Assembly: GCA_947624305.1 (NCBI GenBank)
Contig: CANQKC010000009.1
Span: 1-64,000, forward strand
DNA from: an uncultured Monoglobus sp.
GTDB taxonomy: Bacteria; Bacillota; Clostridia; Monoglobales; Monoglobaceae
Length of the DNA: 64,000 nucleotides
Direction of reading: 5' to 3'
Below, in pieces: positions 35,875 through 43,763 of the stretch. The position numbers and the translations under genes were made by a program. A model generated the notes under the pieces. That model searched no databases, was not told the origin of the DNA, and saw only the letters and a list, made by a program, of their open reading frames with translations. Position 1 is the stretch's first letter, and each line of letters opens with the position of its first letter.

Positions 35875-35902
35875 GAAAAAAGAGCCGCGCAAAAGCGCGG
35901 CC
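35875..35902 (-). terminator. Ribosomal operon terminator
   Basis: GGCCGCGC/GCGCGGCT stem with a TTTT loop and TTTTTT tail on the minus strand, 20 bases after rplL. Confidence 0.92.
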
Positions 35903-35921
35903 CGATTTCATACAAACCGAA

Positions 35922-36293
35922 CTATTTGAGCTCAACCTGAGCGCCAACCTCTTCGAGCTTGGTCTTGATTTCTTCGGCCTCTTCCTTGGAAACGCCTTCC
36001 TTAACGGCCTTGGGAGCGCCGTCAACGAGAGCCTTCGCGTCAGCCAGACCAAGGCTTGTGATCTCGCGAACAACCTTTATAACCTTAATCTTCTGAGCGC
36101 CCGCGCCTGTCAGAACAACATCAAACTCAGTCTGCTCCGCAGCACCGCCGCCGGCCTCGCCCGCAGCGCCCGCAACCATAACGGGAGCAGCGGCGCTTAC
36201 GCCGAACTCATCTTCCAATGCCTTAACCAAATCATTAACTTCAACCAATGTTAACTCTTTAATTTCATCAAGAATTTTTGTTATATCAGCCAT
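35922..36293 (-). CDS. rplL: Ribosomal protein L7/L12
   Basis: A 123-residue stalk protein that recruits translation GTPases. It has an N-terminal dimerisation helix pair ([20 protein letters not shown]), an Ala/Gly-rich hinge and a C-terminal domain ([27 protein letters not shown]). ATG at 36293 follows TGGAGG. The L10 and L12 genes are adjacent as usual. Downstream, where rpoB normally comes, there is a terminator and then comF. Confidence 0.97.
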   Translation of the reverse strand: MADITKILDEIKELTLVEVNDLVKALEDEFGVSAAAPVMVAGAAGEAGGGAAEQTEFDVVLTGAGAQKIKVIKVVREITSLGLADAKALVDGAPKAVKEGVSKEEAEEIKTKLEEVGAQVELK

Positions 36294-36344
36294 CTTTTTA
36301 TCCTCCATTTTTAAAAATTTTAAAGATTACTTTTCAAATATTAA

Positions 36345-36989
36345 TTACTCGGCAGCGGGCGCTTCAGCCGCCTCTTCTGCCGGCGCCTCGGCGGGCGCTT
36401 CTTCAGCCTTGGGCTCTTCGGCTGCCTCGGCCGCCTTTGCCTCCTCCGCGGGAGCATCCTCCGCAGGCGCATCATCCGAACCGCCGTGGCCGGGGGTCGC
36501 CTCTTCGTCCACTATTGCCTGAAGTGTGCGGGCAAGAGCTCCGATAGGCGAAAGCAGAGATCCCAGCATTTTGGAGATGAGAACCTCTTTCGAGGGAATT
36601 GAAGCGTATTTCTTTACCTCGTCGATCGAGATAACCGCGCCGTCAACAAAACCTGCTTTTACTTCAAGCTTTTCATGATCCTTCGCAAAATCGCAAAGAA
36701 CCTTCGCGGGTGAAACAACGTCCTCACTGCTGGTCGCGATAGCCGTGGGGCCCTCTAAAACGCTGTCAAGTCCCTCAAGACCCGCCTCTTTGACCGCAAA
36801 GTGAATAATGCTGTTTTTAATAACGGTATACTGAACATTGGCCTCGCGAAGCTTGCGGCGAAGCTCTGTGTCCTGCTCAACGGTGAGGCCTCTGTAATCG
36901 GCCAGAACACCTGCCTGAGCGTTATTGAGTCTGTCCGCCAGCTCTTTAACCATTGCTTTTTTGCTTTCCAATACTTTTGCGCTTGGCAT
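36345..36989 (-). CDS. rplJ: Ribosomal protein L10 with a long acidic Ala/Glu/Pro tail
   Basis: About 214 residues, where L10 is usually about 165-175. The core (MPSAKVLESKKAMVKELADR, LRREANVQYTVIKNSI region, IGALARTLQAI) is normal. From about residue 168 the chain becomes a roughly 45-residue tail of Ala, Glu and Pro repeats with two Asp. L10 binds L11-region rRNA and carries L12 dimers on its C-terminal helix; the tail lies beyond that helix. The ATG follows AAGGAGGA. A typical L10 autoregulatory leader lies upstream. Confidence 0.95.
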   Translation of the reverse strand: MPSAKVLESKKAMVKELADRLNNAQAGVLADYRGLTVEQDTELRRKLREANVQYTVIKNSIIHFAVKEAGLEGLDSVLEGPTAIATSSEDVVSPAKVLCDFAKDHEKLEVKAGFVDGAVISIDEVKKYASIPSKEVLISKMLGSLLSPIGALARTLQAIVDEEATPGHGGSDDAPAEDAPAEEAKAAEAAEEPKAEEAPAEAPAEEAAEAPAAE

Positions 36990-37009
36990 TAATTTATTCC
37001 TCCTTCCGT

Positions 37010-37140
37010 AAAAAATCCCTCGCAAACATACGAGGGATATAATTACGCGATAAAATTAATGTAATATATCATCCTCGGCAGGAATTATGGCGTTTACGCC
37101 CCAATTTATGCGGCTGCCCCCTGCTGTCTGCGGAATAATC
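37010..37140 (-). ncRNA. L10 autoregulatory leader with attenuator
   Basis: Between rplA and rplJ the minus strand has the L10-leader pattern: CAGACAGCAGGGGGCAGCCGC, a short GGCGTAAACGCC hairpin, then AATTCCTGCCGAGG that closes the stem. Further on, ATCCCTCG-TATGTTTG-CGAGGGAT is followed by TTTTTT (37010-37038), an intrinsic terminator just before the rplJ SD. L10(L12)4 is known to bind such leaders and repress. Confidence 0.88.
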
Positions 37141-37184
37141 TTAACAAATATTTATTTTAACACAAAAAACAATATTTGTCAATA

Positions 37185-37880
37185 CTAAGCTTCTAATTTA
37201 TTGCCGGCAATTTTGATGCCGGGGCCCATCGTTGAGGCGATGGTTACGGATCTCAAATACATACCCTTTGCTGCGGCGGGCTTAGCCTTGATGATTGCGC
37301 TCATAAGAACCTTGAAGTTCTCGTTAAGCTTCTCGGGGCCGAACGAAACCTTGCCGATCGGGCAGTGAATAATGTTGGCCTTGTCAAGTCTGTATTCGAT
37401 TTTTCCGGCTTTAGCCTCTTCAACCGCCTTAGCGACATCCGGAGTAACCGTGCCGGCCTTGGGGTTAGGCATAAGACCCTTAGGACCGAGTATTCTTCCT
37501 ATTCTGCCGACAACGCCCATCATGTCGGGGCTCGCTATCGCAACGTCAAAGTCGAACCAGTTCTCGGTCTGGATTTTCTGTGCCATATCCTCGGCGCCCA
37601 CATAATCGGCGCCCGCGGCTTTTGCCGCCTCCGCCTTATCGTCACGGGCAAATACCAGAACCTTAACGTTCTTACCCGTTCCGTTGGGGAGAACAACGGC
37701 GCCTCTTACCTGCTGATCGGCGTGTCTTGAGTCAACGCCGAGCTTCGCGTGGAGTTCAACCGTCTCGTCAAACTTCGCGGAAGCGGCCTTGCAGACAAGC
37801 TGAAGCGCTTCGTCGGGATCATAAAGCTTTCCTCTCTCAACGAGTTTTGAAGCTTCCTGATACTTTTTACCTTTCTTCAT
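37185..37880 (-). CDS. rplA: Ribosomal protein L1
   Basis: A 231-residue L1-stalk protein with [14 protein letters not shown], the conserved [19 protein letters not shown] and the [18 protein letters not shown] signature. It binds 23S rRNA and moves E-site tRNA, and can repress its own mRNA in some bacteria. It lies 67 bases after rplK in one operon. Confidence 0.97.
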   Translation of the reverse strand: MKKGKKYQEASKLVERGKLYDPDEALQLVCKAASAKFDETVELHAKLGVDSRHADQQVRGAVVLPNGTGKNVKVLVFARDDKAEAAKAAGADYVGAEDMAQKIQTENWFDFDVAIASPDMMGVVGRIGRILGPKGLMPNPKAGTVTPDVAKAVEEAKAGKIEYRLDKANIIHCPIGKVSFGPEKLNENFKVLMSAIIKAKPAAAKGMYLRSVTIASTMGPGIKIAGNKLEA

Positions 37881-37947
37881 AAATTAATCCTCCTTCGTGG
37901 TTACACAGAATTTAAAATTCCTCCCACTTTTCTTGAATTCCTGAAAC

Positions 37948-38373
37948 TTACTCCTCTACCGTGATGCCCATCGAGCGGGCTGTTCCGGCGATCATAGACA
38001 TTGCCGCCTCCAAAGACGCCGCGTTCAGATCCTGCATCTTCTTCTCGGCTATCTCCTGCAGAGCGGCCTTTGTTATCTGAGCCACCTTGGTCTTGTTCGG
38101 AACTCCCGAACCCTTCTCAATGCCGCAGGCCTTTTTGATAAGAACCGGAGCCGGCGGAGTTTTGGTTATAAACGAGAACGATCTGTCCTGATATACCGTA
38201 ATAACAACGGGTATAATGGTTCCCATATCAGCTCTTGTTTTTTCGTTAAACTGCTTTGTGAACTCCATAATATTCACGCCGTGCTGACCGAGAGCAGGTC
38301 CTACAGGGGGAGCCGGAGTGGCCTGACCCGCGGGAATTTGCAGCTTAATATAACCTGTGATTTTCTGTGCCAT
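37948..38373 (-). CDS. rplK: Ribosomal protein L11
   Basis: A 141-residue GTPase-centre protein. It begins [20 protein letters not shown] with [17 protein letters not shown], and ends with the RNA-binding domain ([21 protein letters not shown]). ATG at 38373 follows GAGGAGGTG; an upstream extension is rejected. Confidence 0.98.
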   Translation of the reverse strand: MAQKITGYIKLQIPAGQATPAPPVGPALGQHGVNIMEFTKQFNEKTRADMGTIIPVVITVYQDRSFSFITKTPPAPVLIKKACGIEKGSGVPNKTKVAQITKAALQEIAEKKMQDLNAASLEAAMSMIAGTARSMGITVEE

Positions 38374-38483
38374 GTGAATACACCTCCTCGTACACATTAG
38401 TGGTATTATCGGGCTTACGCCCTCCCACAAACCCGTTTAAAACGAGTTATATATAAACGGAATAATCCGTGTGGGTAACAAAT

Positions 38484-39008
38484 TTATGCAATTGATTCGA
38501 TCTGATTAAACTCAAGATCAACATCGGTATCTCTTCCGAACATCGAGACCTTGACCTTAACCTTTTCCTTTTCAAAGTTAATGTCGGTTATAACTCCCAA
38601 AAATCCCTCGAGAGCGCCGTACTTAACTCTGATGCTGTCGCCGACCTCAAAATCTATCTTAACCGTCTTTTTCTCAAGACCCATTTTCTCTATTTCCTCA
38701 TCGGTAAGAGCGACGGGCTTTGAGCCGGGACCGACAAATCCCGTAACTCCGCGGCAGTTGCGCACGACATACCAGCTCTGATCGTTCATTATCATCTTGA
38801 CCATAACATAGCTCGGAAATATTTTGCGCTCGGAAATTTTCTTTTTGTTATCCTTGATCTCGATTACCTCTTCCATAGGCACCTTTACATCCTGGATAAC
38901 ATCTTCCATTCCGCGGTTCTCAACTGTTTTCAATATGTCGTCCATAACCTTATTCTCATATCCGGAATATGTGTGGGCGACATACCACTTAGCTTTGTTG
39001 TCTGCCAT
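38484..39008 (-). CDS. nusG: Transcription termination/antitermination factor NusG
   Basis: A 174-residue protein with an NGN domain (WYVAHTYSGYENKVMDDI, VRNCRGVTGFVGPGSKPVAL) and a C-terminal KOW domain (VGDSIRVKYGALEGFLGVI). It binds RNA polymerase and, in Firmicutes, promotes sequence-specific pausing. It is 13 bases after secE. Confidence 0.97.
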   Translation of the reverse strand: MADNKAKWYVAHTYSGYENKVMDDILKTVENRGMEDVIQDVKVPMEEVIEIKDNKKKISERKIFPSYVMVKMIMNDQSWYVVRNCRGVTGFVGPGSKPVALTDEEIEKMGLEKKTVKIDFEVGDSIRVKYGALEGFLGVITDINFEKEKVKVKVSMFGRDTDVDLEFNQIESIA

Positions 39009-39021
39009 AAAAAATCACCTT

Positions 39022-39231
39022 TTATCTGTTAATAATAAATGACATAGCCCATGTAAACAGAGCGTCCAAAATCCAGATAACTATGCCGACAATAAAAACA
39101 TAGAGCATAACAACAAGAGTGTTCTGTCTGATTTTCTTGAATGTGGGCCAAACGACCTTTTTCATTTCAGACTTTACTTCTCTGACATATTTTGTTATTC
39201 TCTGAAAAAAGCTCGGTTTTGTTTTTTCCAT
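39022..39231 (-). CDS. secE: Preprotein translocase subunit SecE
   Basis: Sixty-nine residues: an amphipathic helix KYVREVKSEMKKVVWPTFKK with the conserved VVWP, then one membrane segment (LVVMLYVFIVGIVIWILDAL). It clamps SecY in the membrane. It is located between rpmG and nusG, as in most bacteria. Confidence 0.96.
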   Translation of the reverse strand: MEKTKPSFFQRITKYVREVKSEMKKVVWPTFKKIRQNTLVVMLYVFIVGIVIWILDALFTWAMSFIINR

Positions 39232-39253
39232 TTTTTACACCTCAATTATCTAA

Positions 39254-39403
39254 CTATCTCGTTTCCTTGTGAACAGTGTGCTTTCTGCAGAACCTGCAAT
39301 ATTTTTTCATCTCAAGTCTGTCGGGGCAGTTCTGCTTGTTCTTCGTAGTGTCATAGTTTCTCTGTTTGCATTCCGTGCAAGCCAGCGTAATCTTTGTTTG
39401 CAT
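39254..39403 (-). CDS. rpmG: Ribosomal protein L33
   Basis: Forty-nine residues: [20 protein letters not shown] at the start, [20 protein letters not shown] in the second half. Four cysteines in CxxC pairs make this a zinc-binding (C+) form. GAGGTGAG lies before the ATG. It is the first gene of the rpmG-secE-nusG-rplKAJL run. Confidence 0.96.
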   Translation of the reverse strand: MQTKITLACTECKQRNYDTTKNKQNCPDRLEMKKYCRFCRKHTVHKETR

Positions 39404-39456
39404 AATCTCACCTCAAATTCATAACACAAATAAAAGCCCCAAAAGAGGCAATACCT

Positions 39457-39485
39457 ATACTAACATATTTAATTCAAGTTGTCAA
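39457..39485 (-). promoter_or_regulatory. Promoter of the rpmG-secE-nusG operon
   Basis: Minus strand TTGACA (39480-39485), 17 bases, TAGTAT (39457-39462), with the start expected about 45 bases before rpmG. Confidence 0.75.
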
Positions 39486-39591
39486 CATTTTTTTGAAAAT
39501 TTTTTGAAATATTTTGGCATAAAAAACTTGTCCTCTATATATAGTATCATATATATAATAAAAAACACTATATATTATTAAGAGGTACGAG

Positions 39592-40635
39592 ATGGATTAT
39601 TTAAAAATTATATTTATTTATATTGGTCTGATCATCGGCGCGGGCTTCGCGTCGGGAAGAGAGATTTGCGAATATTTCAATTTCTGCTCAAACACAGACT
39701 ATACCGGAATAATTATAGCCTCCCTCCTCTTCTCTTTCGTTTGCTATATAATACTAAAAAAATCGGCAAAATATGAAATTTACAATATTTCGGACTACAT
39801 AAAACACACCTTTTCATATTCAAAAATACTCCAAAAATTTTTCATGTGCCTGATATTCGCCGATCTCGCGGCGGGTCTTACGGTTATGCTCTCATCCGGA
39901 GGGGAAATATTAAGCGGTTTTTTAAACTCGCCGAAAATTGTCTGCTCCGCCGTGACCGCAGCTCTCTGCGCCGTTGTTTTTATTTTTGACATCAAAGGAA
40001 TAGCCGCAGTCAATATAATACTGGTTCCGGTCATAATTATAACGATAACCGTTATATGCGTGTTTTCAATACTCTCAAAAATATATTCCCCGGCGTTTAA
40101 TCCCATATATTTTTTAACAGGCTTTGACCGGAACATGATATTTTTGTCGATATGCTATGTCAGCTATAACACTCTGACGGCCGCCGCGGTGCTGTCGCCT
40201 CTCGCAAAAACGATAAAAAGCAGAAAAATAATTTTAAGAAGCTCGCTGGCCGCCGGAATTATCACAGGCCTTCTCATATTTATCGTATGGCTCGCAATAG
40301 GTCTCAATTTTAAAACGCTCTGGTACGAAAGCTTCCCGATGAAAAAGCTCGCCGAAATGATAGACTCAAATCTCGGCAGCATATACTCGCTCTGTCTTTT
40401 ATTTTCAATATTCACCACGGCGGTGTCCGAGGGCTACGGAATACTCTCATATTTCAGCCACGACACTGTATTAAAGCGCGCGATTTTGTCAATAATCATA
40501 TTCGGGCTCACTCTTCCTCTGTCGGTCATTGATTTTTCTTACTTAGTCAAAAATCTTTATTTTGTAATGGGATCGCTCGGAATGTTATGGATGATAGTTA
40601 TATTAGCCGATTATTTAAAGGATATTAAAAGTTAG
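39592..40635 (+). CDS. YkvI-family membrane protein
   Basis: A 347-residue protein with about 10 membrane segments. The N-terminus FIYIGLIIGAGFASGREICEYF matches the family's GxGFASGxE signature near the first helix, related to the LeuT-fold APC superfamily. A transport role is assumed, with substrate unknown. The gene is AT-rich compared with its upstream neighbours. AGAGGTACG precedes the ATG. Bases 40636-40860 downstream show no gene. Confidence 0.82.
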   Translation: MDYLKIIFIYIGLIIGAGFASGREICEYFNFCSNTDYTGIIIASLLFSFVCYIILKKSAKYEIYNISDYIKHTFSYSKILQKFFMCLIFADLAAGLTVMLSSGGEILSGFLNSPKIVCSAVTAALCAVVFIFDIKGIAAVNIILVPVIIITITVICVFSILSKIYSPAFNPIYFLTGFDRNMIFLSICYVSYNTLTAAAVLSPLAKTIKSRKIILRSSLAAGIITGLLIFIVWLAIGLNFKTLWYESFPMKKLAEMIDSNLGSIYSLCLLFSIFTTAVSEGYGILSYFSHDTVLKRAILSIIIFGLTLPLSVIDFSYLVKNLYFVMGSLGMLWMIVILADYLKDIKS

Positions 40636-40869
40636 GAACATTATCAATATTTATAAACTGTGGAAAATATGTGCGGAAAATTTTATGAACCGCCCGTATG
40701 TAAATAATGTGAAATGTTAAAAATAAAAATTAATATATTTTCACACCGAGATTTTCAAAGCAAAAACCTTGCTCATCATATATTATAAACATTTTCCACC
40801 GCAGCATCAGCAACAACCGCAATAAAATAAATAATATATATATTATTATATATAAAATCTCTCCCAAGC

Positions 40870-40989
40870 TTGACAAGGGAGAGATAAGATGCTATAATAA
40901 GATTAGCAAGAGGCACCGCTTATGCGGCACAGCCTGATTATTTTAGTTATATATAACCGTCTCAGACCGGAAAATTAGAGGCGGTTATA
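40870..40989 (+). ncRNA. Antisense-type RNA with consensus promoter (candidate type I antitoxin)
   Basis: TTGACA (40870-40875), 17 bases, TATAAT (40893-40898) is a perfect sigma-A promoter. The RNA would start near 40905, carry a CCGC-TTAT-GCGG hairpin and reach a stem TATAACCGTCTC/GAGGCGGTTATA (40952-40963, 40978-40989). That stem also contains the stop codon of a micro-ORF read from the other strand. No coding frame is apparent in the RNA. Confidence 0.55.
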
Positions 40990-41065
40990 TTACTTTATAA
41001 GGAAAAACTGCAAACAGTATAATTATTAAAAATACTATTAAAAGAACTTTTAATACATATCTCAC
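40985..41065 (-). CDS. 26-residue hydrophobic peptide (candidate type I toxin)
   Basis: GTG at 41065 has a full AAGGAGG (41073-41080) eight bases upstream. The peptide starts MRYVLKVLLIVFLIIILF and ends in FPYKVI; 18 of 26 residues are aliphatic or aromatic, so it is a single membrane helix with a basic start. Size and composition resemble Ibs/Fst-like toxins, but no homology is claimed. Upstream in the likely transcript is an ATG-TAG minimal frame (about 41105-41110) preceded by a strong SD held in a GGAG/CTCC hairpin. A plausible promoter is TTGAAA-N17-TAATAT around 41196-41224. Confidence 0.5.
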   Translation of the reverse strand: MRYVLKVLLIVFLIIILFAVFPYKVI

Positions 41066-41300
41066 AAGCAATACCTCCTTTCGTTTATGAATTTCTTCAA
41101 AAAACTACATTGGAGAATCACCTCCCCTCTTTAAAAGATGGGGGCTGTGCCGCCTTGCTTCGCCAATGTTAAAATTATCAAACATCTTTATTTATATTAT
41201 CATAGAATTACATTTTTTTCAAATTAAGTTTATATTACATAAATTAAATTCTCATTTTTTATATTTAAATATAAAGTTGAAATTTGTCGAAAAAATTTTA

Positions 41301-41329
41301 TTTACAAATTTTGAGGTTTATGTTATATT
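41301..41329 (+). promoter_or_regulatory. Promoter of AbrB/zinc-ribbon leader 2
   Basis: TTTACA (41301-41306), 17 bases, TATATT (41324-41329). The hairpin begins at the expected start, as in copy 1. Confidence 0.75.
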
Positions 41330-41332
41330 AGA

Positions 41333-41495
41333 GTTGCAACTTTTTTTAAATAATACTCAATCATCATTAGTATACCGTTTTGAAAAAACGTGTATGCTTT
41401 GGTTTTTTATACTAATGGTAGTTGGGTAAAAAAAAAAGAGTTGCGTTATGCCAAGGCTGCGTTTTTATGCGTCGGCTTTGGCCGGCGCATTTTTT
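41333..41495 (+). ncRNA. Structured attenuator-like leader 2
   Basis: The long imperfect stem has arms at about 41336-41374 and 41408-41444; the most exact block is CATTAGTATA paired with TATACTAATG. An inner CGTTTT-GA-AAAACG hairpin lies between the arms. GCCAAGGC (41450-41457) can pair with GCTTTGGC inside the terminator ATGCGTCGGC-TTTG-GCCGGCGCAT (41467-41490) and its T6 tail. Primary sequence differs from leader 1, but the order and pairing scheme are the same. Confidence 0.65.
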
Positions 41496-41512
41496 ATACA
41501 GGAGGTGTTTTT

Positions 41513-41758
41513 ATGAAGTACATATGCAGAATGAATTCGGACGGAAGAATGGTCATACCAAAGGAAATATGCAGGGAATTTAATATTGAAAAAGGAAATA
41601 AAATAGAAATTGTAACCGTTGATGATTGTGAGCAGATAATTTTGAAAAAGCTTAATCCGTCATGCGTTATTTGCGGGGCGGAAAAAAATCTTATAAAAGT
41701 TAAAGAAAAATTTATTTGCGAGAGCTGCGCGGAAATCAGCGCAAAAAAACAGGATTGA
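41513..41758 (+). CDS. AbrB-like regulator with C-terminal zinc ribbon (copy 2)
   Basis: Eighty-one residues: a swapped-hairpin domain (CRMNSDGRMVIPKEICREFN, EKGNKIEIVTVDD) and then a two-knuckle zinc ribbon (CVICGAEKNLI and CESCAE). It is the paralogue of the protein at 10788-11027, with the same domain order and similar length. ACAGGAGG lies upstream. An extension into the leader is rejected. Confidence 0.85.
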   Translation: MKYICRMNSDGRMVIPKEICREFNIEKGNKIEIVTVDDCEQIILKKLNPSCVICGAEKNLIKVKEKFICESCAEISAKKQD

Positions 41759-41778
41759 TTTTTCAATCCTGTTTTTTG
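41747..41778. terminator. Terminator after AbrB copy 2
   Basis: AACAGGATTGA stem, T-rich loop, TCAATCCTGTT and TTTTT. It also borders the convergent tRNA-Ala end. Confidence 0.85.
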
Positions 41779-41852
41779 GTGGAGCATAGGGGATTCGAAC
41801 CCCTGACCCCAACACTGCCAGTGTTGTGCGCTCCCAGCTGCGCTAATGCCCC
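41777..41852 (-). tRNA. tRNA-Ala (GGC)
   Basis: A 76-base cloverleaf: acceptor GGGGCAT/ATGCTCC, anticodon loop CTGGCAG (GGC), T-loop GGTTCGAATCC, CCA encoded. Confidence 0.95.
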
Positions 41853-41867
41853 GGATAATAAAAAATG

Positions 41868-41944
<77 letters not shown>

Positions 41945-41952
41945 ATATATAA

Positions 41953-42041
41953 TGGTGCCGGAGACCGGAATCGAACCGGTACGGGAAATTAATCCCACGG
42001 GATTTTAAGTCCCGGGCGTCTGCCAGTTCCGCCACTCCGGC
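41953..42041 (-). tRNA. tRNA-Leu (UAA)
   Basis: An 89-base class II tRNA with a long variable arm, anticodon loop CTTAAAA (TAA), acceptor GCCGGAG/CTCCGGC, CCA encoded. It is first in a Leu-fMet-Ala cluster. Confidence 0.95.
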
Positions 42042-42065
42042 TTAATTTACCAACACAGCTTAACT

Positions 42066-42094
42066 ATTATAACACTGAGTATATGCCTTGTCAA
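42066..42094 (-). promoter_or_regulatory. Promoter of the tRNA cluster
   Basis: Minus strand TTGACA (42089-42094), 17 bases, TATAAT (42066-42071), both boxes perfect, as expected for stable RNA. Confidence 0.85.
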
Positions 42095-42128
42095 GTATTT
42101 TTTAAAAATTTTTTGGCCTTCCGCGCTA

Positions 42129-42157
42129 TTGTATCTTTATTAATTTTATGATATAAT
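42129..42157 (+). promoter_or_regulatory. rsmA-rdgB promoter
   Basis: TTGTAT (42129-42134), 17 bases, TATAAT (42152-42157). Confidence 0.65.
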
Positions 42158-42189
42158 CATTTAAATTATTACTGTATTGAGGTAAAACT

Positions 42190-43047
42190 ATGACTCTTTC
42201 AAATAAATCCGAGCTTATGAATATTCTCGGCGGATTTGATTTTAAATTTTCAAAAACGCTAGGTCAGAATTTTTTGATTGACAAGAATATTCTTGATAAA
42301 ATAATTGAAAAATCGAATATAAATGAAAATACGAATGTTTTGGAGATCGGCCCCGGCGCGGGAACGCTGACGCGCGAGCTCTGCCTTCGGGCGAAAAAGG
42401 TTATGGCCGTTGAAATTGACAGCTCGCTCGTGCCGGTTCTGAATTATGTTTTAAATGATTTTCAGAATTTTACACTTATTAATGATGATATATTGAAAAT
42501 TAATTTAAAGGATATGATAAAAGAAAATTTCGGTGATGAAAAATTTACGGTCGCCGCCAATCTTCCTTATTATATAACGACGCCGATCATCATGAATTTT
42601 TTTGAAAATGATTTTAATATAGACTCGATGATATTGATGGTCCAAAAAGAGGTGGCGGATCGGATCGCGGCAGAGCCCGGAACCAAGGATTACGGCGCGC
42701 TGACCGTCGGAACCGGATTTTACGCGAGATCCGAAATAATATGCTCTGCTCCGCCTCACTGCTTTTTCCCGCAGCCGAAGGTTTCTTCCGTTGTGATAAA
42801 GCTTGAAAAATATGAAAAGTCTCCTTATTCGGTAAACGATCGGGAAATGTTTTTTAAGGTCGTAAAATCAATATTTTCGCAGCGCAGAAAGACTCTTGTC
42901 AATTCATTGTCGGGAAGTCCGTTTATAAGCTGCGACAAAAATAAAATAATTGAGATACTTGTTCAAATGGGGCTTGATGAAAAAATCAGGGGCGAAAAGC
43001 TTGATATAAGTCAGCTCGCGGAGCTTTCAAACAGATTATTTGATTAG
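42190..43047 (+). CDS. rsmA: 16S rRNA dimethyladenosine transferase
   Basis: A 285-residue KsgA-family SAM methyltransferase that dimethylates two adenines near the 3' end of 16S rRNA. It has TLGQNFLIDKNI, motif I VLEIGPGAGTLTREL, and the catalytic motif IV NLPYYITTPIIM, followed by the family's C-terminal helical part (IFSQRRKTLVNSL). GAGGTAAAA lies upstream. rdgB follows after 10 bases. Confidence 0.97.
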   Translation: MTLSNKSELMNILGGFDFKFSKTLGQNFLIDKNILDKIIEKSNINENTNVLEIGPGAGTLTRELCLRAKKVMAVEIDSSLVPVLNYVLNDFQNFTLINDDILKINLKDMIKENFGDEKFTVAANLPYYITTPIIMNFFENDFNIDSMILMVQKEVADRIAAEPGTKDYGALTVGTGFYARSEIICSAPPHCFFPQPKVSSVVIKLEKYEKSPYSVNDREMFFKVVKSIFSQRRKTLVNSLSGSPFISCDKNKIIEILVQMGLDEKIRGEKLDISQLAELSNRLFD

Positions 43048-43057
43048 GAGGATATAT

Positions 43058-43651
43058 ATGAAAACATATGTGCTGGCAAGTCAGAACAAGCATAAGGCAA
43101 AGGAAATCAAACAAATTCTGGGTGATGATTTTAATATTATAACAATGGACGAGGCCGGGCTTGATAATTTCAAAATTATTGAGGACGGAAAAACATTTGA
43201 GGAAAATGCAGCGAAAAAAGCCTCGCAGGTTTTTCAAAAACTCAAAATTCCGACAATAGCGGACGACAGCGGACTGTGCGTTGATTTTCTCGGCGGCCGC
43301 CCGGGAATATATACAGCGAGATTTGCCGGAGAAAACGCCACTGATGAAATGAATATCAATAAGCTTTTAAATGAGCTTGATGGAGCCCAAATTAAAGATC
43401 GCGGCGCGGAATTTGTCTGCGCGGTCGCTCTCATTGAAAATTCGGCGGAAAATATAAAAATTTTCAAAGGAACATGCCGCGGATATATTATTGAGGAAAA
43501 GCGCGGAAATAACGGATTTGGTTATGATCCTGTATTCTATTATCCGGAGTACGGCGCGACTCTCGCCGAGCTCGGGGATGATATTAAAAATCAAATAAGC
43601 CACAGATATAAGGCTCTTAAAGCGTTTTCGGATTATCTTAAAATGTCGTAA
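43058..43651 (+). CDS. rdgB: XTP/dITP diphosphatase
   Basis: A 197-residue HAM1/RdgB house-cleaning enzyme: LASQNKHKAKEIK, FEENAAKKA, DDSGLCVDFLGGRPGIYTAR, FGYDPVFYYPEYG, SHRYKAL. It removes non-canonical purine nucleotides. The ATG at 43058 has AGGAGG upstream; an ATG-containing extension overlapping rsmA is rejected. The stop is two bases from a parS-like site. Confidence 0.97.
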   Translation: MKTYVLASQNKHKAKEIKQILGDDFNIITMDEAGLDNFKIIEDGKTFEENAAKKASQVFQKLKIPTIADDSGLCVDFLGGRPGIYTARFAGENATDEMNINKLLNELDGAQIKDRGAEFVCAVALIENSAENIKIFKGTCRGYIIEEKRGNNGFGYDPVFYYPEYGATLAELGDDIKNQISHRYKALKAFSDYLKMS

Positions 43652-43653
43652 AA

Positions 43654-43669
43654 TGTTTCATATGAAACA
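43654..43669. promoter_or_regulatory. parS-like site 1
   Basis: TGTTTCATATGAAACA is a perfect palindrome that matches the ParB target TGTTTCACGTGAAACA at 14 of 16 bases; only the central CG is TA. It lies upstream of parA. Confidence 0.6.
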
Positions 43670-43705
43670 TTTTATTAAATGTAATTAAATTTTAAGCTAA
43701 AACTA

Positions 43706-43733
43706 TTGAAAACGGTTAAATTTGTGTTATAAT
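43706..43733 (+). promoter_or_regulatory. parA-parB promoter
   Basis: TTGAAA (43706-43711), 16 bases, TATAAT (43728-43733), about 30 bases before parA and 37 bases after parS-like site 1. Confidence 0.7.
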
Positions 43734-43763
43734 AGTATTATTCAAAAAAGGACGGTACATATT

